A DNA stretch of 64,000 nucleotides, from NCBI RefSeq assembly GCF_001695835.1, contig NZ_MBSO01000013.1, forward strand, positions 62,001-126,000, in the 5' to 3' direction. This DNA is from Ensifer sp. LC11. Lineage in GTDB: Bacteria; Pseudomonadota; Alphaproteobacteria; Rhizobiales; Rhizobiaceae. The notes beneath the pieces were generated by a model, which was given only the letters and a program-made list of their open reading frames with translations, ran no database searches and was not told the DNA's origin. How positions within the stretch are numbered: position 1 is the stretch's first letter; each line of letters opens with the position of its first letter. Below, piece after piece: positions 35,293-44,459 of this stretch. The position numbers and the translations under genes were made by a program.

Positions 35293-36504
35293 TCACCAGA
35301 GAATTTCACGCCACCTCATGCAATCTTCAAATTGTTCGACAAAGGAGCGGCCGCGTCCCTGATCGGCCGCTGTCAAAAAGGCCTCTGCTGCCGTCTCGAA
35401 GGTGAGATCGTCCGGCTCGAGATGGCGCCAGGAGCGCACCACGCTTTCACCGACAATGTCTCTCGCCTCCTGCAGGGCGGCCTTGCTGGCGAAATGCTTC
35501 AGCTCGTAGTCTGCCCTGGACGTGCGCAACTTCGCTTCGATGATGTTCGCAGCCATCTGCTGGCGCAGATTGCTGAAGCGCCGCGGATCGAGGTCGGACA
35601 ATCCCCGCTCGAACAGCAGAGACTGATAAGCCTCGATCAGGCAGTCGAAGAGCGCGCCGGCGAATGGCTTCGAACGATCGTGGACTTCGTCGCCGACATC
35701 GCCTACGCGCAGCGAATTGTTGAAGCTTCGGATCTGTCTTTCCTCGCTGAGCTCGGCAAAGCGGTCGAGCTCGTTATTGATCAGCAGATCGCCGCCGGTG
35801 CGGCGCAGAATTCGATCGGCTGCCGTGTCGAAATGGAGCAGCCCGAGCAGCGAAGCGAAATCGGCCATGGCTTCGTGATAGGCAAAGAAGTCGCTGCCGG
35901 CGCCGTCGCCTTCAAGCGGGCCCAGTTCGCTCAGAAGGATCAGGTGACCCATTTCGTGGGCGACGGAATCAAAGTTCAGCGCGAAACGGGACGTCGTCCT
36001 TTCGGGCTCGCTTTCCCCCAACTCCAGGAAGCCGAAGCCCGATTGTGCGTTGTCCCAATCAAAAATGTGCGGAATGATTTCGAGCCGGCTCAAGGTCGGT
36101 TCGAAGAACCATCTGATGTCCCGTCCGACATAACCCTCGAAGATATCCAGCACACGGCGCGCGCAGGCAAAACTGTGCGTTGCCAGAAATGCAGGCGAGT
36201 CCGGGGTGATGTGATCAAAGTGTCCGTCCGCGTCCGGTTCTGCAGGCAGATGGAGGTCGCCGGCATAGGGTGGCAGGATGGGATAGGCATAGGGCCGCTT
36301 CGGCTCCAGCGGATCGGCGACATACATCCGACGGTCGGACGGACCGGCCGAGATGCCGCCCGCCGATGGGCCGATCCAGACGACCTCAGGCTTCTCGTAG
36401 CCGGGAATATAGGGAGGTTGCGGGAAGACAAGAAATCGGGTGCCGAGACGCGGCGAAGCGGCTCCGTCGGAGCTGGTATCGGACGTGTGAGTGGCGGCAT
36501 CCAT
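35293..36504 (-). CDS. Thermolysin-fold (gluzincin) metallopeptidase
   Basis: A 403-residue protein with the zinc motif HEMGH (His183, Glu184, His187) in FDSVAHEMGHLILL and the third ligand Glu211 in YHEAMADFASLLG, the ExxxD arrangement of M4-type gluzincins. It lacks a signal peptide, unusual for secreted M4 enzymes, and the N-terminal 90 residues are proline-rich. ATG 36504 has GGGAGGGG upstream. It follows tfuA after 63 bases on the same strand and may process a modified peptide or protein. Family assignment beyond gluzincin is uncertain. Confidence 0.7.
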   Translation of the reverse strand: MDAATHTSDTSSDGAASPRLGTRFLVFPQPPYIPGYEKPEVVWIGPSAGGISAGPSDRRMYVADPLEPKRPYAYPILPPYAGDLHLPAEPDADGHFDHITPDSPAFLATHSFACARRVLDIFEGYVGRDIRWFFEPTLSRLEIIPHIFDWDNAQSGFGFLELGESEPERTTSRFALNFDSVAHEMGHLILLSELGPLEGDGAGSDFFAYHEAMADFASLLGLLHFDTAADRILRRTGGDLLINNELDRFAELSEERQIRSFNNSLRVGDVGDEVHDRSKPFAGALFDCLIEAYQSLLFERGLSDLDPRRFSNLRQQMAANIIEAKLRTSRADYELKHFASKAALQEARDIVGESVVRSWRHLEPDDLTFETAAEAFLTAADQGRGRSFVEQFEDCMRWREILW

Positions 36505-36567
36505 TTTGCCCCTCCCTCGCGGTTTCAATAACACCTGCGATTGTAAATTTCGATTACCTTGTTCGTA

Positions 36568-37323
36568 TTAATCCGCACGGGATATCTGGTCGAGCAGATC
36601 AGAGTCTTGAAGATCGAACGCAAAAGCCTCGGTCATTTCAAACGTCTCGTCCTTATTCGGGTCTCGTGGCAAGGACGCCATCCGTGACACCGCTTTTAGT
36701 AGCTCGATGGCATCAGATTTCTTCTGTTGGACGGAAGAAGATTCGAGGTGATTTCTTAATTTATCTATCTCAATGGTGTTTTTATTGTTTTCAGATCTGG
36801 AAAAGATGTTGTGATAGGTACGCTCGGAAAAGTGCAGCGATCGCGCTGTCTCTTCGAGCAAAGCGCGAAGTTCCCGCGTGATTATGCCCAGTCGTTCAGA
36901 CTGTTTCAGTGTCAACCTGATGTCAATGAGGGCGTCGGTGAGGGCCCGTGATCCCAATTCGGGCGGAGCCATCGCCACGGCGACATCCGCGTCGTCAGCC
37001 AGTCGTGTGCGCCGGTACCATCGAAAGACGAAGCCGTGGCCGGCCATGCCATAGTCACAGAGTTCCGCCGCGCGAACGGCGCCCATGCTGGAGGCCCCGA
37101 AGACGCGTATGCCCTTTGCCATGGCCCAGAGGATCTCCTTGTGTCGGACTGCCGGCCGTTGCGCGAACTCACCGTCGATGATCGCGATTACCGAGGGGGC
37201 GTGTTCCAGCACGGCACGCACGACATCACCCTGGCCGGCGGGTGGAAGATAGATCGCGTCAAGCTGCTTTCGCGCCTCGGCAGCACTCAGCGTTGGTCCC
37301 AGGAAGACGACGATCTCAGTTCT
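36568..37323 (-). CDS. tfuA: TfuA-like protein, YcaO partner
   Basis: A 251-residue protein with the TfuA core: FLGPTLSAAEARKQL at the N-terminus, then RPAVRHKEILWAMAKGIRVF, GASSMGAVRAAELCDYGM and GHGFVFRWYRR. TfuA was named from trifolitoxin biosynthesis in rhizobia; TfuA proteins assist YcaO enzymes in backbone thioamidation, for example of methyl-CoM reductase. The start is TTG 37323 with an excellent GGAGG site, overlapping the ycaO stop by eight bases, so the two proteins are translationally coupled. The C-terminal 90 residues are AT-rich and poorly conserved. Confidence 0.85.
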   Translation of the reverse strand, partial: RTEIVVFLGPTLSAAEARKQLDAIYLPPAGQGDVVRAVLEHAPSVIAIIDGEFAQRPAVRHKEILWAMAKGIRVFGASSMGAVRAAELCDYGMAGHGFVFRWYRRTRLADDADVAVAMAPPELGSRALTDALIDIRLTLKQSERLGIITRELRALLEETARSLHFSERTYHNIFSRSENNKNTIEIDKLRNHLESSSVQQKKSDAIELLKAVSRMASLPRDPNKDETFEMTEAFAFDLQDSDLLDQISRAD

Positions 37324-38482
37324 CAACGCCCACCTCCAGCGGTGGTGCAACCACTCTGACCACATCGAGAGGGAGCGTTTGATCCGAGAACAGGACCACG
37401 GCGATAACCGCCTTGGCACCTGCGGCAACCATCGCATCCAGGATCGCCGTCAGTGCGTTTTCGCCGGAGAACCTGGGCTCTCTTTCAGCGAAGGACCGGC
37501 CCGGTCGTGACAGGCTTTCAAACCAGGCGGTAAGTTCGCCCCGGTCCGGCCGGGCATAGAAGCGGCCGGTGACATCTTCCCGGGTCGCCGAGATGGCGCC
37601 CAGGCGGGACTGGCACGCTTCAAGCAACGCCTTGGCCAGAGCCCGGTCGTGGCTGAGATCGCAGCCGAAGCCTGCGGCCGGCAACGGAGCCAGCGGAACG
37701 CGCGCGGGATCTTCCATGACATGGCACCAGTAGGCGGGCAGGCCATGGATGCCGGGGAGCGTCCATATGCCCGCAGCGAATCCTGCTTGACGAAGGCGGT
37801 CAATGATCTCCCCGGCCTCGCCCCCGCGGACGGTATCGACGCCAATCCGGAAGCGGTCGAAGAAGTGCGGCATCTGCATGGCCAGATGGCAGGCGTGGCG
37901 TTCGAGGATCTCGAGACAGGCGTGGCTCACAGCCCTCTGCAAGCTTGTCCCCGCGGCCAGGCCCGTCGTGTTTCTTTCAAACCAGTGCGGGTGCGGCGAG
38001 GGGACGAGGTAGTTCGTATCGACTGCCGCCAATGGCACGGGCCGAAACGTCCCGGACACCAGGTCCCAGCCTGTGATCCAGGTCAGCGCATCGGTGTCGG
38101 CGGCTGGGGCAGCAGCCGGGAGCAGATAGGACCACATCCCGTCCGCATTCATTTCGGCGAGGCTGGCCGTCCGTATGCGCTCAGCCGGTATGCGCTCCGA
38201 CGCCCATCCCTCAAGCGATTCCATGAGGCCGGATATGGCAGCCTGAGCATAGGTGAGACCCTTGCCCTGGTTGACGGAAACCGACCGCGAGGCTGGTCGG
38301 ATCACCTGCACGACCGGTATCTTGATCCGATCAAGCCCGGTCACGGATCCGAGCCGTGTGATGCCGAACGTTCGCTTGCGCGCGAGAATCCTCTCGACCG
38401 TTTCCCAGGTGTCGGGAATGGGCGGGAAGGGGCCGTGCAGCAATCCATGAAGAGGTCTGTCCTCGATCGCCGGCGCCGCCAT
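37316..38482 (-). CDS. YcaO-domain ATP-dependent peptide cyclodehydratase/thioamidase
   Basis: A 388-residue YcaO protein. ATP-binding acidic motifs are clear: SGLMESLEGWASER (Glu88, Glu91), preceded by QGKGLTYAQA, and SHACLEILERHA. YcaO enzymes phosphorylate a peptide amide oxygen, making azolines, amidines or thioamides. The C-terminus (VVAPPLEVGVEN) lacks a PxPxP tail of azoline cyclodehydratases, and the partner is TfuA, which argues for thioamidation (inference). ATG 38482 was chosen; a TTG at 38488 directly follows the upstream stop. No short precursor peptide is evident next to it. Confidence 0.85.
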   Translation of the reverse strand: MAAPAIEDRPLHGLLHGPFPPIPDTWETVERILARKRTFGITRLGSVTGLDRIKIPVVQVIRPASRSVSVNQGKGLTYAQAAISGLMESLEGWASERIPAERIRTASLAEMNADGMWSYLLPAAAPAADTDALTWITGWDLVSGTFRPVPLAAVDTNYLVPSPHPHWFERNTTGLAAGTSLQRAVSHACLEILERHACHLAMQMPHFFDRFRIGVDTVRGGEAGEIIDRLRQAGFAAGIWTLPGIHGLPAYWCHVMEDPARVPLAPLPAAGFGCDLSHDRALAKALLEACQSRLGAISATREDVTGRFYARPDRGELTAWFESLSRPGRSFAEREPRFSGENALTAILDAMVAAGAKAVIAVVLFSDQTLPLDVVRVVAPPLEVGVEN

Positions 38483-38488
38483 CGCCAA

Positions 38489-41476
38489 CTACCCGAAACG
38501 GTGTCGCAGATCGCGCCTGGCACGCTTCGCGAGCCATTCGGCGCCTTGCGCCTCGGCTGATTGCACGGCATAGCGCAGATCCCGTTTCGCGCGTGCCGGC
38601 GCATCGCCCAGCGTCAACGCCAGGTGCGCTCTGCGCCGATAGAGTTCCGCGAGCCAGAACCACTGGCCGCTCTTGCGTCCAAGCGCGATGGCGTTCTCGA
38701 CCAGCGCGACCGCATCGGCAGGCCTTCCCATCCGCTCCAGGATCTCGGAGTGCATATCGCTGTGGATCGACAGGTTGTCGTCGGTTCCCGTCTGTTGCTG
38801 AAGGCGCAGGCCTTCTTCGAAGCGCTTAGCGCCCCGCTCAGGCGATGAGGCCATCGCCTCCGCCCAGCCACAATACATATTGGCGCGCGCCTGGCTCGCC
38901 ACCAGGCCGTTGTCTTCGGCCAATGACAGCATCCGCTCTCCGAGCCTGTGCACGTCTTCGTATCGTTGCTGGCAACGGCGCAACACGATCCCGTAGTAGA
39001 GCCCATGTACCATACTGCCGACATGCTCCGTCCGATCGGCCCATTCCAGGCATTGCCTGATCGCAGTCTCGCTCGGCGCCTGCGCATCCGTCAGAAGGTA
39101 GGACAAGGCACTTTCGCCGAGGCCGCACACTTTCGCATCATGCCCACCGTAGAAGGCCCGATTTCGCGAGGCCCGTTCAGCGTCATAAAGTTCCAGGCCC
39201 TTGCTCACACAATCCAGGCAGAAGCCGTGATGCCCTGCGTGGAAGCTTGTTGCCCAGCCGCAATGATAGGCCTGGAGCCGGGTTTCGGGATCGTTGGCGT
39301 TCTGCATGTCGTCGACAAGGACACGGGCCCGCGATTGCTGCAGAGAGACATTGGGGGCAGTGAACCACCAGCCCCAATAGAGCGGAAGGCGCTCTTCGCG
39401 GTTTGCCGATCCATCTTTCCTCAGCAGTGACATGGCGCGCGCGTAGATTCTGCGGGCCAGTTGCGATCCCTCTCCCTCCAGCGCCGTCGCCACGACGCCC
39501 TGAAGCTGCAAAAGATCCAGCAGGAAATCGCGGCGATCCGCTTGGCGCGGCATTGCTGCGATCTCGCGGGCACAAAGATCGAGCGATTGGCGAGCCTCCT
39601 GCATGGCCGAACGCAAGATGCACGCCTCGGCCGCCTTCATCGCAAATTGCGCGGCCTCGCGGTGAAGGCCTGCCTCTGCGCATTGCCAGGCTGCGACCGC
39701 CGGCGGCAGGCCCGGCAGGTCTTCCTCGCTGAGCAATTGCGCGATGCGTTTGTGGATCCTGCGTCGGTCGCTGCGCAGCAGGCTGCCATAGGCCGCCTCA
39801 TGCTGGAGGACGTGGCGGAACTGGTAGGCGTCCTCGGATGTGGCGGCTCGCTCAATCACGCCGTGCGAGACGAGCGCGGCGAGATCGTCGTCAAGCGACG
39901 GGGCCTTGATGCCGTCCAGCAGACGCTTCAGCAGGCTGACGCTGAACTCCTTGCCGATAACGCTCGCCAACTGCGCGACGCGGCGGGCGCTTCCAACCTT
40001 TGCAAGCTTGGCGGCCAGAAGATCGTTCAGCGACGAAACGCCTTCATCGACGAGGAGTTTTGTCCAGTCGGCGGCGATGGATGTTGCTACATGCCTGCCT
40101 CGAAGAAGGAGCGCGAGCTCCTTGGCATAAAGCGGCAGCCCGTCGCATTGCTGCAGAATGAAAGACACCAGGCCTGCGGGCGGCGTCCCGCCCCATATCG
40201 AAGCCACAAGGTTTTTCATCGCTGGTGTTCCGAGGCCCGTAAGGGTCAGGCACTCGGCCGTCTCGTGCGCAATCGGCCCGCGAGAGGTTTGTATCACCAG
40301 GACCGGCAGGCGGCGAGCGTGGGCGTGCAGGTGCTCGAGCAGCGCCAATGTCATGCTGTCGGCCCAGTGCACGTCCTCGATGACGATGAGCTTGGCTGTT
40401 TCTCCTGCGCAAAGGATATGCGCGGCCGCGCGAATGACGTCCTTCCTGAACGCCTCCCCGGAAATATCGGCAACCTGAATGTTTCCGGCCCTGCGTCGAG
40501 AAACGCCACCGGTAAACGCGCTGATCGACCGTGCAGTGCTCTCGTCGACAGCGAGACCGACGCCTTGCAACGCCTCCTGCAGGCGAGGGGCATTGCCGCT
40601 TTGCAGGGTGTCTCTTCCAACTTTTGCTTCGAGAAAGCCGATCAACGGCTGCAGGGGCTCGCCGGACAAGCGCATGTCGCATTGCAATAGAATGTCGGCG
40701 TCGTTTTCGTGCCGGACCGTGCGGCGCAGCTCGGCGACAAGCCTTGACTTGCCGATGCCGGCGTCCCCGATCACCGCGATAGACTTGCCGTTGCCTTCGC
40801 ATGCGGCCTGCCACTCGCTCGTCAGCCGCGCGAGCTCTTTCTCCCGCCCTCCCATGGGCATCCCGCGCGCGGGATTGGGCGAAAAGCGCACGGATGCAGG
40901 GGATGTTGCCAGGGGCTGCCACAGGGGTGTCGGTTCCGAAAACCCTTTAAGCGCGGCGTTTCGCAGGAACGTATAGTCGAACTTGTTGCGCGTCAGCTGG
41001 TAGGTCGCCTCAGCAACGAGGACGGTGTCCGGCTGCGCTTCAGCCTGAAGCCGGGAGGCCAATATGGGCGCGGTGCCGACGATATCGTTGCCATCAGATG
41101 ACAGAACGACGACGCTTGTCGCAACGCCGATGCGCAGTTGAAACGGCACTGTGCGCGCACGGCGGCTGTGGCGGTTCGCCATCTGGACGAGCTCGAGCGC
41201 AGCCTGGACGGCCCTCTCGGCGGCGTCCTCGATCTGTTCCGGATAACCGAAGTAGCCGCATCCGCCATCGCCAAGCCGTCGATTGAGATTGCCGCCGCAA
41301 CGGCGAATGATGTCTTCCGAGCTGTTGTGGAGATTGGCGATGGAGTGGAGATACTTTTCCGGGTCGCTGCTCAGCAACAGTTCGGTCGAGCCGACGATGT
41401 CATAGAAAAGCGCCGTCACCTGGCGCCTTTCGCCGCCGAGCTGGAACTGCGTATCGGACCCCTTCATCATCGCCAA
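38489..41476 (-). CDS. Cyclase-homology / AAA ATPase / TPR regulator
   Basis: A 995-residue soluble protein. Residues about 15-190 are a class III cyclase domain with both metal aspartates (Asp26 in FYDIVGSTEL, Asp70 in RLGDGGCGYFG). The catalytic Asn expected before Arg142 is Ile138 (GTAPILASRLQ), so cyclase activity is doubtful. An AAA_16-type ATPase follows, with Walker A GDAGIGKS (237-244) and Walker B LIVIEDVHWAD, then TPR-like helical repeats to the end. It is the first gene of the ycaO-tfuA cluster, whose ycaO start abuts its stop. It probably senses a nucleotide or stress signal; target unknown. Confidence 0.85.
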   Translation of the reverse strand: MAMMKGSDTQFQLGGERRQVTALFYDIVGSTELLLSSDPEKYLHSIANLHNSSEDIIRRCGGNLNRRLGDGGCGYFGYPEQIEDAAERAVQAALELVQMANRHSRRARTVPFQLRIGVATSVVVLSSDGNDIVGTAPILASRLQAEAQPDTVLVAEATYQLTRNKFDYTFLRNAALKGFSEPTPLWQPLATSPASVRFSPNPARGMPMGGREKELARLTSEWQAACEGNGKSIAVIGDAGIGKSRLVAELRRTVRHENDADILLQCDMRLSGEPLQPLIGFLEAKVGRDTLQSGNAPRLQEALQGVGLAVDESTARSISAFTGGVSRRRAGNIQVADISGEAFRKDVIRAAAHILCAGETAKLIVIEDVHWADSMTLALLEHLHAHARRLPVLVIQTSRGPIAHETAECLTLTGLGTPAMKNLVASIWGGTPPAGLVSFILQQCDGLPLYAKELALLLRGRHVATSIAADWTKLLVDEGVSSLNDLLAAKLAKVGSARRVAQLASVIGKEFSVSLLKRLLDGIKAPSLDDDLAALVSHGVIERAATSEDAYQFRHVLQHEAAYGSLLRSDRRRIHKRIAQLLSEEDLPGLPPAVAAWQCAEAGLHREAAQFAMKAAEACILRSAMQEARQSLDLCAREIAAMPRQADRRDFLLDLLQLQGVVATALEGEGSQLARRIYARAMSLLRKDGSANREERLPLYWGWWFTAPNVSLQQSRARVLVDDMQNANDPETRLQAYHCGWATSFHAGHHGFCLDCVSKGLELYDAERASRNRAFYGGHDAKVCGLGESALSYLLTDAQAPSETAIRQCLEWADRTEHVGSMVHGLYYGIVLRRCQQRYEDVHRLGERMLSLAEDNGLVASQARANMYCGWAEAMASSPERGAKRFEEGLRLQQQTGTDDNLSIHSDMHSEILERMGRPADAVALVENAIALGRKSGQWFWLAELYRRRAHLALTLGDAPARAKRDLRYAVQSAEAQGAEWLAKRARRDLRHRFG

Positions 41477-41545
41477 CGCCCAACACCTGCCGATTTGCGG
41501 TCATCCCACCCCATTTGCCGCCCATAGGCAAGCTGCCTCAGCAAA

Positions 41546-41561
41546 GAATATCCTAATATTC
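41546..41561. promoter_or_regulatory. Palindrome upstream of the cyclase/AAA gene
   Basis: GAATAT-CCTA-ATATTC, a perfect inverted repeat in an AT-rich patch 70 bases upstream of the cluster's first gene. It may be a regulator site or part of the promoter. Confidence 0.4.
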
Positions 41562-41691
41562 CTAGATAAGGCGGCGCGGTGTTGGAAGGCGAAGGGGTTT
41601 TGTGATCCGGATCAGATGGCGCGTGACGCCACGCCGAAGCGGGATCTGGCGTGGCCGGAAATCGAAAAGTAAAGGGGGATTCATCGAGAAT

Positions 41692-41765
41692 TGGCTGGGG
41701 AACCTGGATTCGAACCAGGACTAACGGAGTCAGAGTCCGCTGGTCTACCGTTAACCTATTCCCCA
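41692..41765 (-). tRNA. tRNA-Gln (anticodon CTG)
   Basis: Complete 74-base cloverleaf on the minus strand, including encoded CCA (complement of 41692-41694). The acceptor stem TGGGGAA pairs with TTCCCCA, the anticodon loop CTCTGAC gives CTG, and the T arm has GGTTCGAATCC. Its 3' end faces the YcaO/TfuA cluster. Confidence 0.95.
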
Positions 41766-42124
41766 AGGTCGCTGTCGGGCGCCGCCCGTTGCGTCGGTGT
41801 GGCGGGCTTATAAACAAAACGGCGGCCAATGCAAATACCTTTTGGCAAAAAAATGCGGATCGCGATGTGGCGGGCGAGTTGATGCGCCAATATGCCGAGG
41901 TCGGTGGGGGGCGACCGTCGGTCGCGAAATTGCAGCGGGCAGTCGCAAGGGGAAGGGGGGCGCGGATCGGCAATAATGGTCGCGGCGCTCAGCCGGTCCG
42001 GCCTTAGCCCTTGGTGATGCAGTCAAAAACAGTTTGGCGAATGGGGTTTGCGCTGGTACAGTCGCGCCAACGAAAAATCGAGAGAGCGCCTTGAGCGGCC
42101 CTTAGGGCTTGCGCGGCGCCATGG
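41766..42124. other. Intergenic region between tRNA-Gln and ppx
   Basis: About 360 bases; the stretch 41805-41860 is AT-rich. No gene, repeat or clear terminator was identified. Confidence 0.45.
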
Positions 42125-43723
42125 TTGAAACACGTGAAAGACCCCGATCACGGCGAAAAGCCGTCCGAATCCGGGGCGTCGGCAGCAGGCCGCGGTGATG
42201 GATCGAAGCTCGGTCCGCGCAACGGCAAGGGCAAGCGCAAACGACGCAAGTCGTCTGCTACGCCGTCTGCAATTGCCAGCCAGCCCGGTGCTGCCGGTTT
42301 GGCAGGGCGTCCCGCAGGAGAGAATGATGCGGAGCCGGCGCGCAAGCGCAAACGGCGGCGTCGTTCGAAATCCGGTAAGCAACAGACCCCCGGTGCGTCC
42401 GCCCGAGAGGGTGGCGGCGTTCAGCTCGTCGAGCCGACGCTTGGCGAGCGCAAGGGGCACAAGCGCAACAAGAAGGCGCGGCATCGCCGCGGGCTCCAGG
42501 GCCGTCCGCTGACAAGTGGCGAGCGTCAGCCGACGCAGCAAAGGGCGGCTGACGCTGGTGGCAACGCGCGATCGGGTTCGCCCGCATCCAGCGGACAAAC
42601 GGTCGGACAGCAAAGGCCCGGGCAGCGTGCCGAACAGCCGCGCACGCCTCATGTTGCGACCGGCGAGCCGCCGGCGCCGCTCTATGCCGCGCTCGACCTC
42701 GGCACCAACAATTGCCGCCTGCTGATTGCGCAGCCGACACGTCCCGGCCAGTTCCGGGTGGTCGACGCCTTCTCGCGCATCGTTCGCCTGGGCGAAGGGC
42801 TCGGCGCCAGCGGCCGGCTGTCGGACGAAGCGATGGAGCGCGCCGTCGAAGCGCTGAGGATCTGCGCCTTGAAGCTCGGCGCCCGCACCATCCGTCGCAG
42901 CCGGCTGATTGCGACCGAAGCGGCGCGTGCGGCCGAAAACGGTGAGAACTTCCTCGAGCGGGTGGCAAGCGAGACCGGTCTCGAACTGGAGATCATCAAT
43001 CGCGAAACCGAGGCGCGGCTTGCCGTCTCCGGCTGCTCGTCGCTGGTTGATCGCGAGACGCGTTCAGTCGTGCTCTTCGATATCGGCGGCGGCTCGTCCG
43101 AAATTGCCGTCATTCGGATCGGCGACTCGAGGTCGAACCGGCTTGCCAACCACATCACTCACTGGACCTCGCTGCCGGTCGGCGTCGTCACGCTTTCGGA
43201 GCGCCACGGCGGCCAGCATGTCACGCCGGCAAGTTTCGAGGCAATGGTGCGCGAGGTCGAAGGCATGCTTGCCCGCTTCGACAGCCCGCCGGTCGAGGCG
43301 CTCGCAAATGGTGCATCCGGCAGCGGATTCCATCTGATCGGCACATCGGGCACGGTCACGACGCTTGCCGGTGTGCATCTGGATCTGCCGCGTTATGATC
43401 GCCGCCGGGTGGACGGGCTGTGGCTGACCGACGACGAGGTCTCGGCCATGCAGGCGCGGCTCCTCTCCTGGGATTTCGATGCGCGTGCGGCCAATCCCTG
43501 CATCGGTCCTGACCGGGCTGATCTGGTGCTTGCCGGCTGCGCGATCCTGGAAGCGATCCGCCGCCGCTGGCCATCGACACGCATGCGCGTTGCCGATCGT
43601 GGTCTGCGCGAGGGCTTGCTGACAGATATGATGGCGGACGACGGAGCCTGGCGCCGTTCGCGGCCGCGCCGCCATCAGCGCGGCACCAATGCCTCCGGCA
43701 GCCAGGAAGGAAACAAGGCATGA
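42125..43723 (+). CDS. ppx: Ppx/GppA phosphatase family protein with basic N-terminal extension
   Basis: Exopolyphosphatase / guanosine pentaphosphate phosphatase family of the actin-like ATPase fold: [14 protein letters not shown] (about residue 187) and the [12 protein letters not shown] segment are the phosphate-binding signatures. Before the core is about 180 residues of Lys/Arg/Gly/Gln-rich low-complexity sequence ([22 protein letters not shown]), longer than in E. coli Ppx and probably nucleic-acid or polyphosphate binding (inference). The start is uncertain: TTG 42125 or GTG 42134. It overlaps rlmE by four bases. Exact choice between Ppx and GppA activity is unresolved. Confidence 0.85.
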   Translation: MKHVKDPDHGEKPSESGASAAGRGDGSKLGPRNGKGKRKRRKSSATPSAIASQPGAAGLAGRPAGENDAEPARKRKRRRRSKSGKQQTPGASAREGGGVQLVEPTLGERKGHKRNKKARHRRGLQGRPLTSGERQPTQQRAADAGGNARSGSPASSGQTVGQQRPGQRAEQPRTPHVATGEPPAPLYAALDLGTNNCRLLIAQPTRPGQFRVVDAFSRIVRLGEGLGASGRLSDEAMERAVEALRICALKLGARTIRRSRLIATEAARAAENGENFLERVASETGLELEIINRETEARLAVSGCSSLVDRETRSVVLFDIGGGSSEIAVIRIGDSRSNRLANHITHWTSLPVGVVTLSERHGGQHVTPASFEAMVREVEGMLARFDSPPVEALANGASGSGFHLIGTSGTVTTLAGVHLDLPRYDRRRVDGLWLTDDEVSAMQARLLSWDFDARAANPCIGPDRADLVLAGCAILEAIRRRWPSTRMRVADRGLREGLLTDMMADDGAWRRSRPRRHQRGTNASGSQEGNKA

Positions 43724-44457
43724 CCAAACCCCCTGTTGGCGGTAACCGCAGCGGCCGCAAGCTTGGCCAAAAGGTCAAGAAGGGCAAGCTCAAAGCGTCC
43801 TCCCGCCGCTGGATCGAGCGCCACATCAACGATCCCTATGTGCAGCGTGCGCAGCTCGAGGGCTATCGCGCCCGCGCGGCGTTCAAGCTCCTGGAGATCG
43901 ACGAGAAGCACAAGATCCTCAACGGCGCCAAGCGTATTATCGACCTCGGTGCCGCACCCGGCAGCTGGTCGCAGATCGCCGCCAAGGTCACCAATTCGAC
44001 CGATACCGACCCGCGCGTTGCGGCGATCGACTTCCTCGAGATGGATCCGATCCCGGGCGTGCGTTTCCTGCAGATGGATTTCCTTGATCCTGAGGCGCCG
44101 CAGAAGCTGAAGGAAGCGATCGGCGGTACGCCGGATCTGGTGATTTCCGATATGGCGGCCCCGACCACCGGCCATCGCCAGACCGATCACCTGCGCACCA
44201 TGCATCTGTGCGAGGTCGCTGCCTATTTCGCCGTCGACGTGCTCGCCGAGGGCGGCCATTTCCTGGCGAAAACCTTCCAGGGCGGCACCGAGCGCGAACT
44301 GCTCAACATGCTCAAGCAGAATTTCCGCCAGGTCATCCATGTGAAGCCGGCCTCCTCGCGCGCCGAATCGGTCGAGATGTTCCTGCTCGCCAAGGGCTTC
44401 AAGGGACGCCAGCAGGCGGGCAGCGAGGCGGAGAGCGAAGACGAGGCGGCAGAATAG
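43720..44457 (+). CDS. rlmE: 23S rRNA (uridine-2'-O)-methyltransferase RlmE
   Basis: SAM-dependent methyltransferase (RrmJ/FtsJ) acting on the ribosomal A loop (U2552). The 245-residue protein has the basic N-terminus, the SAM motif [13 protein letters not shown], and the K-D-K-E catalytic residues in [14 protein letters not shown]..., [22 protein letters not shown] and [14 protein letters not shown]. The start ATGA overlaps the ppx stop, so translation is coupled. An acidic C-terminal tail follows the domain. Confidence 0.94.
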   Translation: MTKPPVGGNRSGRKLGQKVKKGKLKASSRRWIERHINDPYVQRAQLEGYRARAAFKLLEIDEKHKILNGAKRIIDLGAAPGSWSQIAAKVTNSTDTDPRVAAIDFLEMDPIPGVRFLQMDFLDPEAPQKLKEAIGGTPDLVISDMAAPTTGHRQTDHLRTMHLCEVAAYFAVDVLAEGGHFLAKTFQGGTERELLNMLKQNFRQVIHVKPASSRAESVEMFLLAKGFKGRQQAGSEAESEDEAAE

Positions 44458-44459
44458 CC

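Noticed and set aside
35332-36531. Plus-strand frame opposite the metallopeptidase
   Set aside because: No domain and no ribosome site; the minus strand has the HExxH/ExxxD peptidase and a strong Shine-Dalgarno.
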